From positions 1 to 9,747 of the forward strand of contig CALJKN010000046.1 of the NCBI GenBank assembly GCA_937973585.1: a DNA stretch of 9,747 bases. The letters run 5' to 3'. Position numbers and translations under genes: made by a program. Positions 1-5,759 of the stretch are shown piece by piece; the first letter of the stretch is position 1, and each line of letters starts with the position of its first letter. This DNA is from an uncultured Helicobacteraceae bacterium (lineage in GTDB: Bacteria; Campylobacterota; Campylobacteria; Campylobacterales; UBA6016). The notes under the pieces were generated by a model. The model saw only the letters and a list, made by a program, of their open reading frames with translations. It was not told the origin of the DNA and did no database searches.

Positions 1-80
1 TTATTTTAAATCTACTTCTTTTTAAATCTGTTTTTTTAGTTTTATTGTTGTTTGTTGGTGTTTTATATTTAGTTTACTTT

Positions 81-109
81 TTGTGTTTAGATTAGTTTGA
101 AAGTATAGT
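81..109 (+). promoter_or_regulatory. Candidate sigma-70 type promoter for the aldehyde dehydrogenase gene
   Basis: TTGTGT at 81-86 and TATAGT at 104-109 are separated by 17 bases, which is the ideal spacing for -35 and -10 boxes. Periodic T-rich DNA lies upstream, as is common for Campylobacterota promoters. Transcription would start near 115-117, giving a leader of about 65 bases that contains the 124-131/165-172 inverted repeat. This is pattern matching only: in AT-rich DNA such hexamers occur by chance. Confidence 0.3.
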
Positions 110-123
110 ATCGGGCGTTTTTT

Positions 124-172
124 TATCCGTTATTGAACTAAAAGCTCATATCATATCAATAAAAAACGGATA
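124..172. repeat. Short inverted repeat before the aldehyde dehydrogenase start
   Basis: TATCCGTT (124-131) and its reverse complement AACGGATA (165-172) flank 33 bases. The second arm ends nine bases before the ATG at 182, so a regulator bound here or a folded leader could affect initiation. The arms are only eight bases long and do not extend, so chance is a real alternative. Confidence 0.3.
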
Positions 173-181
173 TCGCACACT

Positions 182-1600
182 ATGTTAAAATCAAATATAT
201 TTATAGGCTCTACAGAGATTATCGCAAATAACTATCAAGCCTCTTATTCGCCGATTGACGGTTCAAAAATTGGTGAGTTTGCTATTTGTAGCACAGATAC
301 TGCAAAAGAGGCTCTCGCAGTTGCGAAAAATGCTTTTGCGCTCTCCAAAGATACCCCCCTGCACCAAAGGGTTTTATGGATAACCGATGTCGCTAAAAAG
401 CTCCATGAAAATAAGGAGGAGCTTGCAAGGATTATCACTTTAGAGGTCGGTAAGCCTATAAAATTTAGCCGGATAGAGGTTGATAGATGTATTGAGACAT
501 TAAAGATTACCGCCTCTCTGGTTTTAGAGGTAGGCGGAAAAACGATAGCCACCGATGCTATGTCTAGCGGTAGAGTCTCAAATGCTTTTTACAAAAGGGT
601 TCCATCCGGTGTCATTGTTGCTATCACCCCATTCAACTTTCCGTTGAATCTTGTGGCTCATAAGCTTGCCCCGGCACTGGTTACAGGTAATTGTGTTGTC
701 CTAAAGCCCACCCCTGAAGCACCTTGTACCTCATATATGCTTGCTAAGCTCTTTATTGAGAGCGAGTTTGCTGTTCGCAATGCATTAAGTCTTGTTTACG
801 GTGATGCTGATGTCGGTAGCGCTCTTGTTTCTAGCGATATTCCTAGGGTGATAAGCTTTACCGGTTCTGCAACAGTAGGGAGAATAATTACGCAAACTGC
901 AGGTATAAAAAAAATCTCTCTGGAGCTAGGCGGTAATGCGGCTACGTTTGTAGATAAAACCGCCGATATTTCATCGGCAGCAAAGAAATGTGCAGTCGGT
1001 GCATTTGTAAACTCAGGGCAGGTGTGTATCTCATTGCAGAGGATTTATGTTCATGACGATATTTATGGGGCTTTTTGCGATGCATTAAAAGCTGAGGTTG
1101 CGACATTGAAACTTGGAAATCCTATGGACGAAGAGGTTTTTATGGGGCCACTCATCAACGAGGATTCTGCCGTGAGAGCAAAGAAATGGGTAGAGTCTGC
1201 AAAAGAAGAGGGGGCAAGTGTGCTTATAGGCGGCAATCATAACGGCCGATATTTTGAGCCGACCGTTTTGGTTAATGTAACCGATGATATGAGGATAGTT
1301 TGCGAAGAAGTTTTTGCTCCGATAGTTTCTATTATTAGAGTAAAAGATTTTGATGAGGCTGCAAAAAAAATCAATAACTCAAACTATGGCCTCCAGCACT
1401 CCGTATTTACCGATAGCCATGCTATAGCAATGAGGGCGATAGATGAGCTCGATGCAGGCGGGATAGTGATAAATGATATTCCGACCCTTAGATTTGATAT
1501 ACAACCTTACGGCGGGATAAGGATGAGCGGTATCGGCAAAGAGGGGCCATTGTTTGCCATGGAGGAGTTTACGGAGATCAAATCGGTTTTGATGTTTTAA
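182..1600 (+). CDS. NAD(P)-dependent aldehyde dehydrogenase (ALDH superfamily), substrate uncertain
   Basis: A cytosolic enzyme that oxidises an aldehyde to its carboxylic acid with NAD(P)+. At 472 residues it has the usual length for the non-phosphorylating ALDH superfamily and looks intact. Visible signatures: TPFNFPLN with the oxyanion-hole Asn at 152; LKPTPEAP with the cofactor-binding Lys at 175; the Rossmann-type turn FTGSATVG around 227-233; general base Glu248 in LELGG; nucleophile Cys282 in SGQVCIS; and Glu377 in EEVFAP. The GQVCIS-QRIYV context recalls the lactaldehyde/glyceraldehyde-type ALDHs (archaeal lactaldehyde dehydrogenase, GapN-like) more than betaine-aldehyde types, but specificity cannot be read from this. 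The ATG at 182 has no strong Shine-Dalgarno; the N-terminus MLKSNIFIGS fits a normal family start. A charged small protein follows after 51 bases on the same strand. There is no evident link to the neighbouring Pel genes. Confidence 0.93.
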   Translation: MLKSNIFIGSTEIIANNYQASYSPIDGSKIGEFAICSTDTAKEALAVAKNAFALSKDTPLHQRVLWITDVAKKLHENKEELARIITLEVGKPIKFSRIEVDRCIETLKITASLVLEVGGKTIATDAMSSGRVSNAFYKRVPSGVIVAITPFNFPLNLVAHKLAPALVTGNCVVLKPTPEAPCTSYMLAKLFIESEFAVRNALSLVYGDADVGSALVSSDIPRVISFTGSATVGRIITQTAGIKKISLELGGNAATFVDKTADISSAAKKCAVGAFVNSGQVCISLQRIYVHDDIYGAFCDALKAEVATLKLGNPMDEEVFMGPLINEDSAVRAKKWVESAKEEGASVLIGGNHNGRYFEPTVLVNVTDDMRIVCEEVFAPIVSIIRVKDFDEAAKKINNSNYGLQHSVFTDSHAIAMRAIDELDAGGIVINDIPTLRFDIQPYGGIRMSGIGKEGPLFAMEEFTEIKSVLMF

Positions 1601-1640
1601 AATTTAAGGAACTTTTTTTGCTTGTAAACGGCAAATAAAC

Positions 1641-1646
1641 AAGGAG
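1641..1646 (+). promoter_or_regulatory. Strong ribosome binding site for the 148-residue small protein
   Basis: AAGGAG lies five bases before the ATG at 1652. It is the best Shine-Dalgarno in the window. It supports the plus-strand reading of this locus over the long minus-strand frame opposite it. Confidence 0.8.
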
Positions 1647-1651
1647 CCAAT

Positions 1652-2098
1652 ATGAGCATAGTAGGCGTTAGCGGCTACGGCTACACACAATATCAGACGG
1701 CATCCAAATCGTCGTTTACCGGATCTGCCTTTGTCATAGACGAGACAAAAACCGATGAGACAAAGACAGGCAAAGAGGTTGCCGAAGAGAAAAGCGCAGA
1801 GGAGATTGCCGCTTTTTTTGAGAAGATGAAAAAAGCCGGCGGGGCTATGAAGTTTTGGATGAACGAGACGTTGGAGAGAATTAAAAAGCTCCTTGATGAA
1901 AAAGAGCATGAGCTCAGAGAAAAAGCGGGACTAAACTCAAATCCGCCACTTAGTGCAGAGGCTATGGCGGCTGCGTTAAAAGACGTTGCAAAAGCTTTGG
2001 ACGAATACAAGGTTGAGCTGCTAAAGACTATAACCGACAAAGAGAGAGCCGAAAAAGAGGCAAAACAAAATAAAAATATGATCAAGCTCCCAATCTAA
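1652..2098 (+). CDS. Small charged helical protein of unknown function
   Basis: I do not recognise this 148-residue protein. It has no signal peptide, no membrane segment and no cysteine. Residues 1-29 are Gly/Tyr/Ser/Thr-rich (MSIVGVSGYGYTQYQ start) and probably disordered. Residues 30-39 are an exact tandem DETKT repeat, encoded by a 15-base near-duplication at 1739-1768. Residues 42-92 and 101-142 are Lys/Glu/Ala-rich and look like two amphipathic helices or coiled coils, separated by the turn GLNSNPPL at about 93-100. The tail ends NMIKLPI. The AAGGAG ribosome site and plausible composition make it a real gene. It sits 51 bases downstream of the aldehyde dehydrogenase, may be co-transcribed with it, and converges with pelG. 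A scaffold, chaperone or appendage-associated role would be speculation. Confidence 0.75.
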   Translation: MSIVGVSGYGYTQYQTASKSSFTGSAFVIDETKTDETKTGKEVAEEKSAEEIAAFFEKMKKAGGAMKFWMNETLERIKKLLDEKEHELREKAGLNSNPPLSAEAMAAALKDVAKALDEYKVELLKTITDKERAEKEAKQNKNMIKLPI

Positions 2099-2109
2099 TA
2101 ACCCTGTAT
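2099..2109. other. Convergent junction between the small protein gene and pelG
   Basis: Only 11 bases separate the plus-strand TAA at 2096-2098 from the minus-strand TAA at 2110-2112. No stem-loop followed by a T-tract is visible in either direction, so I cannot assign a terminator for either transcript. Read-through antisense to the other gene is possible. Confidence 0.6.
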
Positions 2110-3471
2110 TTACATTGGCGAGGAGGTGAAAGTATAGTAGCTTAGCCTTCTAAATTTATAGGTTGCAATCAAAAGTGCCGCTATAAGGGTAAAAAAAAGT
2201 GAAATGGCGTATCCGTAGCCTGAAAATCTAAAAGGCAAATCGGTAAAAATAAGTGCAAATACAAGATTTGTAAGAAGCATAAAAAATGAAACCGCCAAAC
2301 TCTCTTTTTGAAAATCAAAATAATATAAAAAGATAACAATCGTTTGAATTAGAATGTGCATCGTCGCACAAATGAGAGATATTCTAAGTAGGGGAACGGC
2401 TAAAAGATTTAGATTTATATGATCTAAGACTAGCGTAACGATAACCCCAAAAAAAAGGGCAGTAAAAAGCTGAAAAACCCCAACCATAAACAGGGCTTTA
2501 AAAAACGCTTTTTGCATCTTTTGTTCAAGGCTTTTGATACTCCATAAATCGGCTCCGGCTGCTATTGAGTCTAGGTATTTTCTTTGTGCTTCGTAAAATA
2601 CAGTCTCTACAAATACGGTAAAAAAGGCGACTGTCGGCATTGTGGTGAGATATGCCAAAAAAATTGAAAAATCATAAGAGGGGAAAAACCAAAAGCCGTG
2701 TGCCGGAGATACCGCTTTGTCGCTAGCCCAGTAAAACCACTTGTCAACCCACATTCCGGTATAAAAACAAAAAGCGGTCAACATCAAAATAATCGAGTTT
2801 TTGGAGATTAGCCATCTATATAAGACCTTGCCGTTAAAGCCAAACTCTATATATATCTTTGCACACAGCCAATAAAGCGTTATAGCTACCCCGCTACAAA
2901 AACAGGCCAAAGTTTTATACAGTTCGTATCCGCCGAACAAAACGGCTAGCAGTACACCTATAAACATCCCCGATCCGAAAGCAAATACTACGGAGTTATA
3001 ATCTTTTAGTGCGCCGACAAAAACGGTAGCAATCCAGACAAGACTCATAACTGTAAAGAAAAAGGCAGCCTCGAGGGCGTATAGGGTAGGGGATACGGCA
3101 ATGTAGAAAAATCCAAATGACAAAACAAATGAGATAATCCCGCATACGGCAAAGGAACTCAAAAAAACAGATGAGACGGCGGCAAAATCCTCTTCGTATA
3201 GTTTGTCGGATAAGTGTCTGGTGGCAGCATTTGAGATTGGGGAGGAGATGATCATCGAAAAAATAAACGTGTATACAAAAGTTCCGGAGAGGGTATAAAA
3301 ATCTGTGCCACTCATGCCCGGTTTTAAAAAAATAAGCAAAGATGCCAACGTGGCAATCGAGATAAGCCAAGGTCCGGTAGATACCACTACGCTTTTGACT
3401 GCTATGTTTGCTTTTGATACCCCTTTTGTGTCGGCAAACAGATTTTTTAGCTCAAACCCTATCCCTGCCAT
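2110..3471 (-). CDS. pelG: PelG, polytopic inner-membrane protein of the Pel synthase/transport complex
   Basis: PelG is a Wzx-like (MOP-superfamily-related) membrane protein. It forms the inner-membrane synthase complex with PelD, PelE and the glycosyltransferase PelF, and is thought to move Pel polymer into the periplasm. The 453 residues match the family's usual length (about 456 in P. aeruginosa). I count about 12 hydrophobic segments, at roughly 24-49, 63-83, 104-124, 135-157, 162-183, 187-205, 226-246, 266-290, 326-349, 355-385, 392-412 and 419-440. Family-like landmarks are the N-terminus MAGIGFELKNLF, STGPW at 31-35, GMWVDKWFYW at 239-248 and the YDFSIFLAYLTTMPT stretch at 266-280. 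The start is fixed by the conserved MAGIGFEL. It follows the pelF stop after three bases and is the last gene of the operon inside the window. Confidence 0.95.
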   Translation of the reverse strand: MAGIGFELKNLFADTKGVSKANIAVKSVVVSTGPWLISIATLASLLIFLKPGMSGTDFYTLSGTFVYTFIFSMIISSPISNAATRHLSDKLYEEDFAAVSSVFLSSFAVCGIISFVLSFGFFYIAVSPTLYALEAAFFFTVMSLVWIATVFVGALKDYNSVVFAFGSGMFIGVLLAVLFGGYELYKTLACFCSGVAITLYWLCAKIYIEFGFNGKVLYRWLISKNSIILMLTAFCFYTGMWVDKWFYWASDKAVSPAHGFWFFPSYDFSIFLAYLTTMPTVAFFTVFVETVFYEAQRKYLDSIAAGADLWSIKSLEQKMQKAFFKALFMVGVFQLFTALFFGVIVTLVLDHINLNLLAVPLLRISLICATMHILIQTIVIFLYYFDFQKESLAVSFFMLLTNLVFALIFTDLPFRFSGYGYAISLFFTLIAALLIATYKFRRLSYYTFTSSPM

Positions 3472-3476
3472 CTCCT
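3472..3476 (-). promoter_or_regulatory. AGGAG abutting the pelG start codon and overlapping the pelF stop
   Basis: On the minus strand the junction reads TAGGAGATGG: the pelF TAG stop forms part of an AGGAG that touches the pelG ATG with no spacer. As a Shine-Dalgarno it is too close for ordinary initiation at this ATG. Translation of pelG therefore probably depends on ribosomes that have just terminated on pelF. Confidence 0.4.
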
Positions 3477-4932
3477 AGAAGGCTCCCATGTATAGTTTTT
3501 TGTAGCTTTCAAATAGTATTTTCTCATCGTAATACCTTTCGGCCCTTTGTCTTCCATTTCGTGAACAATCTGAGTAAAAATCTTCATTTTCTATCATATA
3601 CATTATAGCCTGCGCCGTTTCTACCGGATTGGATGATCTTGTGACGATTCCGGCTCTACCTATTTCGTCGTCTTCGCCCCCCTCTATCATCTCTTTGCAT
3701 CCGCCGACATCGGTAGCGATAGACGGGACACCGCATCCTGCCGCCTCGGTAATAACAAGGGGTTGCCCCTCCGATAAAGAGGTTAACACCATAATGTCAA
3801 TCTGTTCGCAAAAATCTTTTGAGTTCACTTTTCCTAGAAACTTTAGATTTTCTTCGATTCCGAGTAGTTTTGCAACTTTTACACATTCGGCATAATACTC
3901 TTCGTCCTCATCGTACGGACCGGCTACCAAAAAGATCGATTCCGGGTATTTTTTTAATGTTATGTCGGCAGCTCTGATAAATGTTTTTACGTCTTTTATC
4001 TTCACCACCCTCCCCAAAAAGCCGATTACCGGAGGATTTGACACACGGATTCGGTGTCTAAAATTGTATAGCGAGAGGTCTGCTCCGTTTCTAACAGTTA
4101 AAACCTTATCCGGATGTGCCCCCTCTTTTATCTGTATTTTGTTGTTTTTGTTGTGGAGAGATACTATTTTGTCGGCGTATCGGTAGCAGATATTCGACAT
4201 AGCTCTAAAACTAGATTGCCATAGGTTTTTATATATCCCTATTCCGTCTTCCGGGAGGTATGCGTCCTTGTCGATGTCTGGCCATGCCGATATGCACACC
4301 TCCATGTTTCGTTCTCTTGTATAGATGCCGTGTTCGGTGACTATCATTTTGGAGTTTTGTCTGTTTATTTTGCAAAAAGCCGCATATACTCCGGCGTAAC
4401 CAGTGGAGACGGTGTGGTAGATATCGGCTTTTGGGATTTCTGACAACAAAACGTTCGATACCCCCAAATACAAAGAGCGGATATTCCAAAAAAAATCCAA
4501 AAACGATTTACCGAGCAGTCCGAATTTTTTATAACTCTCCTCACACATATTGTAGACATCTTCGGCGTAGATAATCTCTTTTTTGAGGCTATTTTTGTGA
4601 TTGTGGTTATAAAAACTTGCGGCTACCTTGTGAAACGACGAGACGTTTGGAAAATCTGACAAAGCCTCCAGAATCTCTGTTTTTAGGGATAGTTTTTTTG
4701 GCATAAAAAGCGGCTTTTCGATCCCCTCACCGAGATATATATGGTGGAGTCCGGTAACGTTTTTAGGGATCTCGTACGCAGGTTTTAACCCATCCTCTTT
4801 TTTTGATCTAAGAGCTACGATTTCAAACGCATATTCGTCAAGCCCACAGATAAGCTGATGAACCCACGATGAGACACCACCTTGTACATACGGATAGCTC
4901 CCCTCTATAATGAGACATATTTTAGGCTTCAT
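3475..4932 (-). CDS. pelF: PelF, GT4-family glycosyltransferase of Pel polymer synthesis
   Basis: PelF is the cytosolic GT-B fold glycosyltransferase that builds the Pel backbone from a UDP-sugar, docked on the membrane proteins PelD/E/G. The opening, KICLIIEGSYPYVQGGVSSW at residues 4-23 (counting from the ATG at 4932), is the characteristic PelF start with the Gly-Gly-Val loop. Further landmarks are HTVSTGYAG at 173-181, EHGIYTRER at 200-208, GFLGRVVKIKD at 304-314 with the donor-phosphate-binding Arg/Lys, and the GT4 E-x7-E motif, Glu388 and Glu396, in SEGQPLVITEA. I chose the ATG at 4932 (485 residues) because it forms an ATGA overlap with the pelE stop, as at pelC/pelD. A GTG three codons earlier (4941) would add MGR. 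Length is close to the roughly 507 of P. aeruginosa PelF. All catalytic landmarks are intact. Confidence 0.96.
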   Translation of the reverse strand: MKPKICLIIEGSYPYVQGGVSSWVHQLICGLDEYAFEIVALRSKKEDGLKPAYEIPKNVTGLHHIYLGEGIEKPLFMPKKLSLKTEILEALSDFPNVSSFHKVAASFYNHNHKNSLKKEIIYAEDVYNMCEESYKKFGLLGKSFLDFFWNIRSLYLGVSNVLLSEIPKADIYHTVSTGYAGVYAAFCKINRQNSKMIVTEHGIYTRERNMEVCISAWPDIDKDAYLPEDGIGIYKNLWQSSFRAMSNICYRYADKIVSLHNKNNKIQIKEGAHPDKVLTVRNGADLSLYNFRHRIRVSNPPVIGFLGRVVKIKDVKTFIRAADITLKKYPESIFLVAGPYDEDEEYYAECVKVAKLLGIEENLKFLGKVNSKDFCEQIDIMVLTSLSEGQPLVITEAAGCGVPSIATDVGGCKEMIEGGEDDEIGRAGIVTRSSNPVETAQAIMYMIENEDFYSDCSRNGRQRAERYYDEKILFESYKKLYMGAF

Positions 4933-5759
4933 CCGACCCACCAGCCGATACTTTTTTTGTAAGGTTCAAAGCCGATTTTTTCATGGTTTACGGAGGCTAA
5001 AATGTTTTTTACACCATCAAAATCTTTTTGCTTAAAACATATCTCGGCCATCCAAAACTTTATTGCCGTTTCGTTTTGCTTTTGCTTCCCGAACCCTTTG
5101 CAAATAGAAGATGCCTCATCTATTTTGCTAAATCTGATGAGGGCTCTGATATATTTTTTTGCCGCCTCGTCACTTTTGGCACTCTCATACCCTTTTTTGT
5201 AGTATTCAAGCATTTTTGATATGTAAAAGCTCTCGTTTTCTTTTGCGATCAAGCCGGAGTATATGTAATCATCATATATTTGTGCAGCCGTCAGATAAAA
5301 CCTCTCTCCATCCCCATCCGCCTCTTTTAGCTCCAGTATTTTCGATACGAACATCGCATCCATTTTTTGAAGCGACGTAGAAGCCAGTATCCGAACCATT
5401 TCGATATGGTCGTCCAGAGCCGATTTGATTAACGAGACATTCTCTTTTGTAGGGTTGAATGAGAGCATCCCGATAAGATTTATCTTTTGAAACTCGTCGG
5501 TAGAGGCCAAAATCTCCTTGTAACTTAGGATATCTAGTCTATCCGATAGCCTCTCCGTTTTTTTGTAGCTTAGCTTTTGGAGGGTCAGGGCAATATCTTT
5601 ATCCTCCCCCCTTTTTTTTAGAATCCTCTCGGTGTACTCTTTTGAGATCTCTTTTTTTGGGACAAAAGCCGTCAGTATCCACGCAAAAACAGCCCCAAAA
5701 AAACCCCACGGTCCGGTCGTCAGAGTGCCGATCACAAAAAGTCTCAAAAAATAGCTCAC
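4929..5759 (-). CDS. pelE: PelE-like membrane-anchored helical-repeat protein
   Basis: PelE is the inner-membrane TPR-type partner of PelD in the Pel synthase complex. The identification rests mainly on position between pelD and pelF and on architecture, since PelE is the least conserved Pel protein. Residues 5-33 are hydrophobic with a GPWG turn at 16-19, which could be one long helix or a short two-helix hairpin; the pseudomonad protein has two membrane helices. The rest is soluble alpha-helical: a HEAT-like unit at about 88-135, then TPR-like helix pairs at about 154-191, 200-221 and 229-256, ending IGWWVG. At 276 residues it is shorter than P. aeruginosa PelE (about 329). The start is GTG inside a GTGA overlap with the pelD stop, preceded by AAAGAG at a reasonable distance, which suggests translational coupling. 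The 3' end overlaps the pelF ATG by four bases. Confidence 0.82.
   Translation of the reverse strand: MSYFLRLFVIGTLTTGPWGFFGAVFAWILTAFVPKKEISKEYTERILKKRGEDKDIALTLQKLSYKKTERLSDRLDILSYKEILASTDEFQKINLIGMLSFNPTKENVSLIKSALDDHIEMVRILASTSLQKMDAMFVSKILELKEADGDGERFYLTAAQIYDDYIYSGLIAKENESFYISKMLEYYKKGYESAKSDEAAKKYIRALIRFSKIDEASSICKGFGKQKQNETAIKFWMAEICFKQKDFDGVKNILASVNHEKIGFEPYKKSIGWWVG

Larger units (their letters stand above)
1..181. other. AT-rich leader upstream of the aldehyde dehydrogenase gene
   Basis: No credible coding sequence is visible here. The first 90 bases are dominated by T runs on the plus strand. They include a 10-base direct repeat, TTTTAAATCT, at 4-13 and 20-29. An 8-base inverted repeat (TATCCGTT at 124-131, AACGGATA at 165-172) flanks a 33-base loop just before the start codon. 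It is too short and too widely spaced to be a good terminator; it could be an operator or chance. The T-rich stretch could also hold the 3' end of an upstream transcript, but no stem precedes a U-tract. Confidence 0.5.

Noticed and set aside
1601..1651. Terminator between the aldehyde dehydrogenase and the small protein gene
   Set aside because: TTTGC and GCAAA could pair around a nine-base loop, but the stem is only five bases and the T-run precedes rather than follows it on the plus strand.
1693..2085. Minus-strand open frame of 130 residues opposite the small charged protein
   Set aside because: Its product is a Ser/Phe-rich sequence of the kind produced by reading Lys/Glu-rich codons in reverse, and it lacks a ribosome site. 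The plus-strand frame has AAGGAG at ideal spacing.
2996..3370. Minus-strand frame of 124 residues inside pelG in another phase
   Set aside because: Cys/Arg/His-rich product typical of a shifted frame, fully inside a well-supported PelG.
4930..4941. GTG at 4941 as the pelF start, adding three residues
   Set aside because: The ATG at 4932 makes an ATGA overlap like the pelC/pelD junction and leads directly into the conserved KICLIIEG strand. The longer form is possible but less likely.
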